A DNA stretch of 64,000 bases from Lentzea jiangxiensis. Its GTDB lineage: Bacteria; Actinomycetota; Actinomycetes; Mycobacteriales; Pseudonocardiaceae. The notes under the pieces are model-generated. The model had not been told where the DNA came from. It made no database searches and worked only from the letters and a program-made list of their open reading frames with translations. Shown piece by piece: positions 37,636-45,439 of the stretch; within the stretch, counting starts at the first letter, position 1, and each line of letters opens with the position of its first letter. Where the stretch lies: assembly GCF_900104175.1 (NCBI RefSeq), contig NZ_FNIX01000024.1:1-64000 (forward strand), given 5' to 3'. The position numbers and the translations under genes were made by a program.

Positions 37636-38340
37636 CAGCGAGTGCTGCGCGGCCCACGAGTCGCCGCCCACACCGGGGTTGCCGAAGAGCTCCCGCGCCG
37701 CCGCGACCGTGGACGACAGCGGGTTCCACTCCGCGACCACCCGCAACCAGCCCGGCATCAGCTCCGGCGAGACGAACGTGTTCGCGAACATCGTCAGCGG
37801 GAACAGGAACATCCACGACGCCTGGGCCGCCTCCGGCTTCACCAGCAGGCCGAGGTAGATGCCGATCCACACCAGTGCGAACCGCAGCCACAGCAGCAGT
37901 GCGAACGCCAGCAGCGCGTTGAGCAGCCCGTCGTGGAACGACCAGCCGATCACCAGACCGCACAGGGCGAGCACGAGCAGCTCCAGCGACGAGTTCACGA
38001 GGTCCGCGATGCTGCGCCCGGCCACCACGCCGGTCTGCGACATCGATGACGCGCGGAACCGGTCCGTGACACCGCGGTCGGCGTCCATCGACACCATCAT
38101 CAGCGTGGTGCCGACACCGAACGCGATGGTCTGCCCGAACATGCCCGGTAGCAGGAACTCGATGTAGTCGCCGCCGCCGAAGACGTTCATCGCGCTGCCG
38201 AACACCAGGCCGAAGATCAGCACCGAGATGACCGGGTAGGCGAGGTTCGCGAACACCCTGACCGGCTCGCGCACCCAGTGGATCAGATCCCTCTTGGCGA
38301 CGACCCACGAGTCGACCGCCGCGAACTTGACCGCGTTCAC
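37552..38340 (-). CDS. DrrB-like ABC-2 type permease
   Basis: A 262-residue ABC-2 exporter permease with six membrane segments. LLPGMFGQTIAFGVGTTLMMVSMDADRGVTDRFRASSMS-type region after segment 2 and LFPLTMFANTFVSPELMPGWL before the end are family features seen in DrrB. It is preceded by the ATPase gene with a 4-bp ATGA overlap, so the two form one exporter. The TetR gene divergent from the ATPase controls the pair. The substrate is probably a hydrophobic drug or natural product. Confidence 0.92.
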   Translation of the reverse strand: MNAVKFAAVDSWVVAKRDLIHWVREPVRVFANLAYPVISVLIFGLVFGSAMNVFGGGDYIEFLLPGMFGQTIAFGVGTTLMMVSMDADRGVTDRFRASSMSQTGVVAGRSIADLVNSSLELLVLALCGLVIGWSFHDGLLNALLAFALLLWLRFALVWIGIYLGLLVKPEAAQASWMFLFPLTMFANTFVSPELMPGWLRVVAEWNPLSSTVAAARELFGNPGVGGDSWAAQHSLLLAVLWPAVFVAIFWPLSVLKYRNLSR

Positions 38341-39275
38341 GCCCGTGCCTCCGCCCTGTGCCCGGTGATCGCCAGGAAGACCTCGTCGAGGGTGGGCCGC
38401 CGCAGCGCGATGTCCTCGGCTTCCACGCCCTTGGCCGCCAGGGCCGACGCCACCCGCGTCAGCGCCGCGACCCGGTCGGTCACCGCCGCGCTCACCCGGA
38501 ACGCGTCGGGGTCCACCTCGGCGTCCGGCCCGAGCACGTCCGCCACCAGCGGCAGCTCGACGGCGTCGCGGACCACGACCTCGATCCGGTCGCCGCCGAG
38601 CTTGGACTTCAGCTCGTCCGGCGTGCCCTGCGCGGCCACGCGGCCGGTGTCGAGCACCACGACCTGGTCGGCGAGCTGGTCGGCCTCGTCGAGGTACTGG
38701 GTGGTGAGCAGGACCGTCGTCCCCTCCGCGACGACCCGCTTCACCTCACGCCACACCTCGCCGCGGTTGCGCGGGTCGAGGCCGGTCGTCGGCTCGTCGA
38801 GGAACAGCACCGACGGCCGCATGATGAAGCTGGACGCCAGGTCCAGGCGTCGCCGCATGCCGCCCGAGTAGTGCTTGGCGCGCTTGTCCGCCGCGCCGGT
38901 GAGCCCGAACTGCTCCAGCAGCTCGTCCGCCCGGGCTTCGGCCTGGCGCCGGGTGAGGTGGTAGAGCCGTCCCCACATGACCAGGTTCTCCCTGCCGGTC
39001 AGCACGTCGTCGACCGTCGACTGCTGGCCGTTCAGCGCCACCTGGCGGCGCACGGCGGGCGCCTCCCGTGCCACGTCGTGCCCGGCGACCTCCGCACGGC
39101 CGCCGTCCAGGCGCAGCAGCGTCGCGAGGATGCGCACCGCCGTCGTCTTCCCGGCGCCGTTCGGGCCGAGCAGCCCGCACACCGTGCCGGCGGGCACCGC
39201 CAGGTCGAACCCGTCGAGCGCCCACCTCTTGTCGAACCTCTTGCGCAGGCCTTCCGCGACCACCGCGTGTCCCAC
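38337..39275 (-). CDS. DrrA-like ABC exporter ATPase
   Basis: A 312-residue ATPase of the drug-resistance (DrrA/daunorubicin) group. Walker A GPNGAGKTT, Q-loop NGQQSTVDDVLTGRENL, signature YSGGMRRRLDLA, Walker B VLFLDEPTTGLD and H-loop LTTQYLDEAD are complete. The C-terminal extension (about 225-312) with RVAALTRVASALAAKGV and RRPTLDEVFLAITGH is typical of DrrA. Forms the exporter with the permease at 37552-38340. A divergent TetR gene starts 98 bp away with operators between. Confidence 0.95.
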   Translation of the reverse strand: MGHAVVAEGLRKRFDKRWALDGFDLAVPAGTVCGLLGPNGAGKTTAVRILATLLRLDGGRAEVAGHDVAREAPAVRRQVALNGQQSTVDDVLTGRENLVMWGRLYHLTRRQAEARADELLEQFGLTGAADKRAKHYSGGMRRRLDLASSFIMRPSVLFLDEPTTGLDPRNRGEVWREVKRVVAEGTTVLLTTQYLDEADQLADQVVVLDTGRVAAQGTPDELKSKLGGDRIEVVVRDAVELPLVADVLGPDAEVDPDAFRVSAAVTDRVAALTRVASALAAKGVEAEDIALRRPTLDEVFLAITGHRAEARA

Positions 39276-39301
39276 GACTTCACCCCCGTGACTTGACTGC
39301 T

Positions 39302-39331
39302 TACGTTGTACGCTAGGTGTACGTTGTACAC
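39302..39331. promoter_or_regulatory. Tandem TetR operator half-sites
   Basis: TACGTTGTAC occurs at 39302-39311 and again at 39320-39329, 18 bp apart. The second copy is inside the perfect dyad GTGTAC-GTT-GTACAC (39317-39331). The site is between the ATPase gene start (39275) and the TetR GTG (39374), the right place for TetR control of both genes. Confidence 0.62.
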
Positions 39332-39373
39332 GGTTTTAGGATTCACAGGCAAGGCGGTGGCGGAGGAGGCTGG

Positions 39374-40123
39374 GTGAAGAGCGATCGTGACCGGAGCGTG
39401 CGGCTGCTGTGGGAGCCGCCGGCGGAGGCGACGAGAGGGCCGAAGGCGGCGCTGAGCCAGGCGCGGGTGGTCGAGGCGGCCATCAAGGTGGCCGACGCCG
39501 AGGGCGTCGACGCGCTCACGATGCGGCGGGTCGCCGAGACGCTCGGCAACACGGCGATGTCGCTCTACCGGCACGTGCCCGGCAAGTCGGAGCTGCTCGA
39601 CCTGATGGTCGACGCGGTCTGGAGCGAGACCGCGCACACGCCGAAGGGCCCGTGGCGGGAAGGTCTCGAGTTCTTCGCCCGCCAGATGTGGGCGATGTAC
39701 CGCGCACACCCGTGGATGCTGCAGCTGACGACCTCGCGCCGCATGCCGGGTCCGCACGCCATGACCCGCCAGGACGCGGCCTACGCCGTGGTGTCGGAGC
39801 TGGGCCTCGCGTCCGAGGAGATCGTGGCCGTCGTGACGGCCGTGGCGCACTTCGTCGACGGCGTCGGCCGCACGATGGCCGACCGCGTCCAGGCCGAACG
39901 CGAGACCGGCGTGTCCGAGGAGGACTGGTGGAACGGCAGGGAGACGCTCTGGGAGCACTTCACGCCCGACCGCCTGCCGATGATGACGCACATCTGGAAC
40001 ACCGGCGGCTTCGAACAGCCGCTCGACGAGTTCGAGTTCGGTCTCGCGCGCGTCCTCGACGGTCTCGCGGTGTTCATCGAGTCGCCGGAGCGACCGGCAG
40101 TTCGTCCATCTACGTGCCTGTAG
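39374..40123 (+). CDS. TetR-family regulator of the ABC exporter
   Basis: A 249-residue TetR regulator with the tetracycline-repressor-type C-terminal domain. The GTG at 39374 is used because GGAGGAGG lies 4-9 nt upstream; an upstream ATG frame is not needed. DNA-binding domain about 30-80 (LTMRRVAETLGNTAMSLYRHVPGKSELLDLMVD). Divergent from the DrrAB-like genes with strong operators between. The usual arrangement is that the exported drug binds the repressor and releases the operon. Confidence 0.9.
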   Translation: MKSDRDRSVRLLWEPPAEATRGPKAALSQARVVEAAIKVADAEGVDALTMRRVAETLGNTAMSLYRHVPGKSELLDLMVDAVWSETAHTPKGPWREGLEFFARQMWAMYRAHPWMLQLTTSRRMPGPHAMTRQDAAYAVVSELGLASEEIVAVVTAVAHFVDGVGRTMADRVQAERETGVSEEDWWNGRETLWEHFTPDRLPMMTHIWNTGGFEQPLDEFEFGLARVLDGLAVFIESPERPAVRPSTCL

Positions 40124-40180
40124 TCATTCGAGCCGCCTTGAGTCGTCCGATCGAGTGAAAAGCGCAGCTCAGGCCTGACC

Positions 40181-40206
40181 GGAACCGTAGTTGCGCGGTC
40201 ACGTAA
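40181..40206 (+). promoter_or_regulatory. Candidate ECF sigma promoter before the anti-sigma gene
   Basis: GGAACC (40181-40186), 15 nt, then CGTAA (40202-40206) fits the general ECF pattern GGAAC-N15-17-CGT. It lies about 124 bp before the anti-sigma factor ATG. ECF/anti-sigma genes are often self-controlled this way, but here no sigma gene is adjacent, so this is only suggestive. Confidence 0.3.
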
Positions 40207-40329
40207 TGCCATTGTTATGCGATATCGGAATGAACTCGTTCGCAAGCTGAACCGACCACTCCTATCTGCCCGTTTTCCTTGTGACACCGTTTCGCCGCGG
40301 GGGTCGAATCGGGACGACGAGGAGGTCGT

Positions 40330-41085
40330 ATGACAGCTGGCGCGCACGACGCGGTCACCCTTGGCTGCTACGCGCTCGGCGTTCTGGACGTGCACGAGAG
40401 TTCCGGCGTGGAACAGCACCTGAGGGGTTGTCCGCCCTGCCGTGCGCAGGTCGCCGACTTCCACCGGATCCGCACAGCGCTCGACGACGTGCCTCGCGAG
40501 GCGTTCCTGCACGAGCTCGAGGACGACCTGCCCATGCCTTCGGACCTGGTGCTGCAACGCACGTTGCGGCAGATCAGGCAGGAGTCGGCCATTCCCTCGC
40601 CGAGGGTGGCCGACCCGCGCCCGAGAGCCAGTCCGGTGCCGGTGGAGGAACTCCCCGAACCGCAGCACGCCAAGGCCCGGCGCTGGCCGGGGTACCTCGC
40701 CGCCGCGGCAGTCGCCGCGGTGGTCGCGTTCGGGGGTGCCGCCGTGTTCGTGCAGAACCAGGCGCCGGGCACCGGCACCGCCTCCACCCGCGCGGGCGAG
40801 GGGACGACGGGCGGGATCAGGCTGGTGGCGGAGATCGCGCCGTCATCGCAGGACCGGTACCTGGTGACGGCGGACGTGGACGGCTTGCCGGCCGCCCAGA
40901 AGTGCAAGCTCGTCGTCATCGGCACGGACGGCACGAAGACCGAGGCGTTCGCGTGGACCACGACCGAGAAGCAGCGGGTCGAGGGTTCCACCGTGCGGGG
41001 CATGGTCAGCGTCTCGCCCGACAAGGTGAAGTCGATCTCGATCGAGAACACCGAGGGCAAGGCGTTCGTGGTGGCGAACCTGTAA
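40330..41085 (+). CDS. RskA-like membrane anti-sigma factor
   Basis: A 251-residue anti-sigma factor. The N-terminal anti-sigma domain has the zinc motif (HLRGCPPCRAQV, HxxxCxxC; about residues 27-37) and an upstream histidine; a membrane segment lies at about 121-141; the outer C-terminal domain (about 150-251) is the RskA type with VTADVDGLPAAQ and GTKTEAFAW. Regulated proteolysis of such proteins releases an ECF sigma factor. No sigma gene is adjacent: neighbours are TetR and a convergent permease gene, so the cognate sigma factor must be elsewhere. Start ATG 40330 has AGGAGGTC-like sequence upstream. Confidence 0.88.
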   Translation: MTAGAHDAVTLGCYALGVLDVHESSGVEQHLRGCPPCRAQVADFHRIRTALDDVPREAFLHELEDDLPMPSDLVLQRTLRQIRQESAIPSPRVADPRPRASPVPVEELPEPQHAKARRWPGYLAAAAVAAVVAFGGAAVFVQNQAPGTGTASTRAGEGTTGGIRLVAEIAPSSQDRYLVTADVDGLPAAQKCKLVVIGTDGTKTEAFAWTTTEKQRVEGSTVRGMVSVSPDKVKSISIENTEGKAFVVANL

Positions 41086-41098
41086 GGGCGGAAACAGT

Positions 41099-41135
41099 CG
41101 AAGGGCCCGGATTCAGACCGAATCCGGGCCCTTCG
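41099..41135. terminator. Bidirectional hairpin terminator
   Basis: A 16-bp perfect stem (CGAAGGGCCCGGATTC, 41099-41114, and its complement, 41120-41135) with a 5-nt loop lies between the convergent anti-sigma and NicO genes. Confidence 0.78.
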
Positions 41136-41152
41136 GCTTAACCGCCGTGCAA

Positions 41153-42532
41153 TTAAAGCGCCTGCAAAGCGAGCCAGCCACCGACCACGATCACCATCGC
41201 GGCTGTGCCGACAGGTGCGCAATGGGACAGAGCGCGGGTGGCACGGCCGTCCAGGATTTTCTCGACGCGTTCCCGCGCTTTCACGAGCAGCAGGCCGACC
41301 GCGGTCAGCGTGGCCGCCATGCCGACCCCGTAACCGACGACGAGCAGCACGCCGAACCACGTCCGGCCGAGTGCCATCGCCCCCAGCAGGACGACGAGCG
41401 CGGACGGGGAGGGGACCAGGCCGTTGGCCGCGCCCATGCCGATCAGACTCGCGCGGCTGTACCCGTGGCCGTGCCCGTGCCCATGCCCGTGTCCGTGCCC
41501 GTGTCCCGTCAGGGCGCCGACGAGCGCGGGTTCGCGGGTCGTGGACAGTGCCGAGCGCAGCAGCACCACGCCGATCAACGCGATCAGCACGCCGCTGACG
41601 AGCCCGAGCCAGCGCAGGACCTGCTCGCCGGCCAGCGCGCTGGACGCGCTGATGACGAGGCCGAGGACCAGCACGCCGCCGGTGTGCGTCGCCGTGACCG
41701 ACGCGCCGACGACGAAAGCGTCCTTCGGCGTGCCCTGGCGCCCGGCGAGGTAGGCGGCGATGAGCGTCTTGCCGTGACCGGGCAACGCGGCGTGCGAGGC
41801 GCCCAGGACGAGGGAGAGCAGCACGGCCAGGAACCCGAGCCACGGGGTGAGGTCGTCGCTGCCCAGGATGTCGTGGAGGCGGGCCGCCGTGACGCTGAAC
41901 GACCCCACGGGGGAACCGGTGGCCCTCTTCGGCTCGGACCCGGTGCCGGGTTCGGCGGTGAACGCGACCGAACGCACGTCCACCGGGTCGCTGAGCAGGT
42001 CTTCCGGGTAGGTGCGCAGCTCGTCGCTGATGCTCTCGGTGGGCACCTCCGAGCCCGCGAGCCGGATGCCGGTGCCCGCGGCGGTGATCTCGCGCCAGCC
42101 GACCCGGTCGGCGTTCGCCTCGTCGCGGAACTCGAACCTGGCCGGGCGGGCGAGGTCGACCCGGGCGGTGAACTCGCACACCAGCCGCGTCGTGGGCAGG
42201 TCGGCCTGACCTGCCGGGTGGTCCTTGGAGGAGCTCGACAGCGTCCAGCTGATCCGCCGTCCGTCCACGGTGGACACATCGGTCCCGGAGACCTCCTCGC
42301 ACCACTGCCGCGCGTCGCGGGCCTTCAGGTTCTCCTGCAGCGTCGGGATCTCCGCGACGTCGACCACGGACCGGAGGTCGACGCGGTCCGGGTGCAGGTG
42401 CAGGCCGTGGTAGTGGTTGACGCTGAAGTTGCCGAGCGGGTGGGCCGACGCCTCGCCGGTGATGAAGAAGATCCCGGCGAGCAGCAGGGCGACCACCAGG
42501 ACCGGTCGCACCACCCAGCTCGACAGGCTCAC
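41153..42532 (-). CDS. NicO-family Ni/Co permease with extracellular domain
   Basis: A 459-residue transporter. A signal/anchor segment (about 7-28) ends at ASA-HPLGNFSVNHYHGLHLHP, so the mature N-terminus begins with His, a classic metal-binding start. An extracellular region of about 190 residues follows, then about six membrane segments with the NicO/RcnA motifs GASHAALPGHGKTLIAAYL and VTATHTGGVLVLGL. A His-rich cytoplasmic loop has seven HG repeats (GHGHGHGHGHGHGHGY). RcnA and NicO members move nickel or cobalt, often outward. The GTG start overlaps the TPR gene stop (GTGA), so it is the last gene of a four-gene operon. Direction of transport is not decided by the sequence. Confidence 0.83.
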   Translation of the reverse strand: MSLSSWVVRPVLVVALLLAGIFFITGEASAHPLGNFSVNHYHGLHLHPDRVDLRSVVDVAEIPTLQENLKARDARQWCEEVSGTDVSTVDGRRISWTLSSSSKDHPAGQADLPTTRLVCEFTARVDLARPARFEFRDEANADRVGWREITAAGTGIRLAGSEVPTESISDELRTYPEDLLSDPVDVRSVAFTAEPGTGSEPKRATGSPVGSFSVTAARLHDILGSDDLTPWLGFLAVLLSLVLGASHAALPGHGKTLIAAYLAGRQGTPKDAFVVGASVTATHTGGVLVLGLVISASSALAGEQVLRWLGLVSGVLIALIGVVLLRSALSTTREPALVGALTGHGHGHGHGHGHGHGYSRASLIGMGAANGLVPSPSALVVLLGAMALGRTWFGVLLVVGYGVGMAATLTAVGLLLVKARERVEKILDGRATRALSHCAPVGTAAMVIVVGGWLALQAL

Positions 42533-43821
42533 CTGCCGCCCCGGAGCTCCGCGAGCTTGCGACCCGCCTTCAGAGCCTGCAACGGGGAGAAGTTCGGATT
42601 CAGCGTCAGCGCCCGCACCAGTGCCTCCTGGGCCTCGGCCACCCGGCCCAGCGCGGCGAGGATCATGCCGCGGTGGTAGGAGAACGTGGCGTTCTGCCAG
42701 CCCAGGGCGACGGCGCGGTCGGAGTAGCCCAACGCCTCCGCGTCCCGGCCGTTCACGTGCAACGCCCAAGCCATCGCGTCGGCCACGAAGACGCTCTGCC
42801 GGCGGCCCCACTCGGCTTCCGCACGGCGCAACGCCTGCACGCCGTCACCGCGGTCCGCGGCGACGAGAGCAGCGGCCAGGTCGTCGGAAGCACCCTGCGA
42901 CTCCATCAGTCGTTGCTGCTCGGTCAGCACGCCGTACTGCCTGGCGGCCTCGTCGGTCTTCCCGGCGGCCTCCAGCAGCTCCGCGTACTCCTGCAGGTAC
43001 TGGGGCAGGGGAGCGCGGGCCACCAGCCCGCGGTAGTCCTCGAGCGCCGCCGGGACGTCACCCCGTGCCGCCGCCACCTTGGCCATGCCTTGGGTGAGAG
43101 TCATGTCGTCTCCTCTCGCCGCCAGTCCCTGCTCGTAGTGCTGCGCGGCTTCGTCGAGCCGGTTGTGGTCGAACGCGAGTTCGCCCAGCCGGTAACGGCA
43201 GAACGCGATCTCCTCGGGCGTCGAGGCGGCCTTCAGCGCGCGGTGCATCGTGGCGCGGGCGCCCTCGACGTCGCCGTGGAGCTCGAGGTGGAAGGAAGCA
43301 CGGGCGAACGAAGCGGTGTTCGGCTTGAGGTCGAGCATCCTCTGCACCGCGTCCTGTGCGCCGGCGTCGTCGCCGAGCTGCGTCAACGCGTCCGCGAGCA
43401 CGCCGTGCGCCTCCGCGGAGGACGGCAGCGCGGTGACGGCCCTGAGGGCCCAGTCGCGGGCCGCGGGGAAGTCGTGGCGGGCGTTGGCGAGCGTGCCCAT
43501 GCCGATGGCGGCGGGACCCGTGTCACCCGCGTTCTTCAACGCGCCCTCGGCCTTCGCGTAGTACGAGGGGTCGGCCGTGACGCGCGCCAGCTCCACGTAG
43601 GACGAACCCAGCCGCGCCCAGGAAGCCTGGTCCTGCGGCAGTGCGTGCAGCCGCTGCTGCAGCTGGTGCACCACCCGGTGCATCTGGTTCTGCCGCGCCA
43701 CGGCCGGAACGGGAGGCTCGCCCCCGGCCCTGCTGTCGGCAGGACCGGAGGCGGCGAGGTGGGCAAGCGCCGCGGTGACCAGGAGACCCACCGCGACGGC
43801 CTGCCGCTGCTGGTACCTCAC
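42529..43821 (-). CDS. TPR-repeat lipid- or membrane-associated protein
   Basis: A 430-residue protein with an N-terminal hydrophobic segment (about 10-25) that acts as a signal or anchor, then about eight to ten tetratricopeptide-like helical pairs (for example FCRYRLGELAFDHNRLDEAAQHYEQGL and TFSYHRGMILAALGRVAEAQEAL). Such proteins are scaffolds. GTG start at 43821 overlaps the DUF4331 gene stop by 4 bp and its own stop overlaps the NicO permease start, so the three are translationally coupled. It may bridge the secreted DUF4331 protein and the metal permease. Confidence 0.85.
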   Translation of the reverse strand: MRYQQRQAVAVGLLVTAALAHLAASGPADSRAGGEPPVPAVARQNQMHRVVHQLQQRLHALPQDQASWARLGSSYVELARVTADPSYYAKAEGALKNAGDTGPAAIGMGTLANARHDFPAARDWALRAVTALPSSAEAHGVLADALTQLGDDAGAQDAVQRMLDLKPNTASFARASFHLELHGDVEGARATMHRALKAASTPEEIAFCRYRLGELAFDHNRLDEAAQHYEQGLAARGDDMTLTQGMAKVAAARGDVPAALEDYRGLVARAPLPQYLQEYAELLEAAGKTDEAARQYGVLTEQQRLMESQGASDDLAAALVAADRGDGVQALRRAEAEWGRRQSVFVADAMAWALHVNGRDAEALGYSDRAVALGWQNATFSYHRGMILAALGRVAEAQEALVRALTLNPNFSPLQALKAGRKLAELRGGR

Positions 43822-45416
43822 TTCGAGTGCGACCCGTACTTGCGGATCGACTGCTGGCGCTTGCGCCAGAGGAAGAAACCGGCGCCGAACACGGCCGCCG
43901 AACCCACCGCGGTGGTCATCGCCATCGGGTCGATGGTGCCGATCTTGCCGACCGGGTTGACCGCGACCTCGGCGGTGGTGCCCGAGGCGTTGACCGCGGT
44001 GCCGTTGCGGGGCAGGCCCACGTACGGGAAGGCCGCCTCGAACGGCTGGTCGTTCGCGTCGACCTTGTCCCCCGTGGCGAGCGCCTCGACGATCTTGCCC
44101 GACGCCGCGGCGCCCTCCATCGCCTGCACGGCGATGTCCACCACGTCGTCGGTCAGCCGCCGGCCGTTCGGGAAGCCCTGCGTGTCACCGGCCAGCAGGC
44201 CCAGGCGGTTCGGGTTCGCGTTCGGCTCGATCATCATGTTCAGCCGCAGCATCTCGCTGGGGCGGAAGCGGTTCTTGTCGACGTCGGCGTTGTCGACCTG
44301 CGAGTTCAGGTCGGCGTTGATCTGCCCGCCGAGCTTCTTCGTGATGCCCGTCAGGAAGATCTCCGCCAGGTCGTCGCGCTGGCCCTGCGGCGCCGGGATC
44401 TTGTAGATCTGCTCGACCAGCTTCGGCAGCTCCGGGTTCACGACCCGGTCGACGAGCTCCTTCACGCCGGCGTCCTGGTCGGGGCGCAGGCCGTTGAACG
44501 CGTCCTTGAGGCCCGCGGGCGCCACGACCTCGTTCACCAGCGGGTTTCCCAGCCGCGAGACCTGCACGAAGTCGCCGACCGCCTCGGCCTTGCCGGGCGA
44601 GAGCTTCATCGTGCGGCGCTGCGTGGTGCTCCAGACGCCGATGTTCGGGTTGCGGTGCATGTCGTTCTTCAGCGCCAGCGCGTTCCTGGGCAGCTGCACC
44701 GCGATCGTGTTGACGTTGTAGCCGCGCAGCGTGTCCTGGCCGACCTCGCTCAGGTTGCCGCCGTAGAGCAGGTCGAACACCCGCAGGTCGGCGAAGAACG
44801 CGTCCTCGGACGGGCCCACGTAGACCTTGCCGCCACCGGGGATCTGCACGACGGCCTGGTCGCGCAGCTTCTTGAAGTCCGGCATCGACGCGGGGCCGTT
44901 CGGCGACGGAGCGACCGGGGCGTTGGTGACCAGCTTGACCTTCTGGCCGCTCTCGTAGATCGCCTCGAGGTCGTAGCGCTGCCGGAACAGCAGGTTCTCG
45001 TCGTCGAGCGAGTCCACGACACCGTTGGTGTAGAGGAACGTGTTGTTCTTGCGCCGGTCGTCGTCGCGGAACTGCCAGCGCAGCGTGATGTCCGGCTTCG
45101 CGTCACCGTCGTTGTCGATGTTGAAGTCGTACTGCGCGTCCTCGGCCCACGGGAAGAAGTTCGGGCCGCCGTTGGGTTCCTGGAACCCGGACCAGTTGCC
45201 GACCAGCGTGACGGTGTCCTTGTGGTCAGGACTGACGAACGCGTACAGGTCCGTGTTGTCGACGGCCGGGTCACCCGCGATCAGCGGAGCCTCGCGGTGC
45301 GACGACGCCGTGGCGTTCGTGCCGCCGAACAGGGCCGCGTTGAGCAGTGTGGCGCCCACCAGCGCGGCCGCAGCCACCTGGCCGCGCCGACCGCTGAGGA
45401 CGTGCGGTGATGACAT
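43818..45416 (-). CDS. Secreted DUF4331 protein
   Basis: A 532-residue protein of the DUF4331 family. Signal peptide (about 14-37) ending in the family hallmark ASSHREAPLIAGDPAVDNTDLYAF. Further family blocks are NIDNDGDAKPDITLRW, VYVGPSEDAFFADLRVFDLL and NPNIGVWSTT. A C-terminal membrane segment (about 505-522, AVGSAAVFGAGFFLW) is followed by a basic tail, so it is anchored outward. Function is unknown; it recurs with TPR and NicO genes in several bacterial phyla (from memory). First of the three coupled genes, 23 bp after the aminotransferase gene stop. Confidence 0.9.
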   Translation of the reverse strand: MSSPHVLSGRRGQVAAAALVGATLLNAALFGGTNATASSHREAPLIAGDPAVDNTDLYAFVSPDHKDTVTLVGNWSGFQEPNGGPNFFPWAEDAQYDFNIDNDGDAKPDITLRWQFRDDDRRKNNTFLYTNGVVDSLDDENLLFRQRYDLEAIYESGQKVKLVTNAPVAPSPNGPASMPDFKKLRDQAVVQIPGGGKVYVGPSEDAFFADLRVFDLLYGGNLSEVGQDTLRGYNVNTIAVQLPRNALALKNDMHRNPNIGVWSTTQRRTMKLSPGKAEAVGDFVQVSRLGNPLVNEVVAPAGLKDAFNGLRPDQDAGVKELVDRVVNPELPKLVEQIYKIPAPQGQRDDLAEIFLTGITKKLGGQINADLNSQVDNADVDKNRFRPSEMLRLNMMIEPNANPNRLGLLAGDTQGFPNGRRLTDDVVDIAVQAMEGAAASGKIVEALATGDKVDANDQPFEAAFPYVGLPRNGTAVNASGTTAEVAVNPVGKIGTIDPMAMTTAVGSAAVFGAGFFLWRKRQQSIRKYGSHSK

Positions 45417-45439
45417 CTCTGGTCTGCCTTTCAAGGGGT

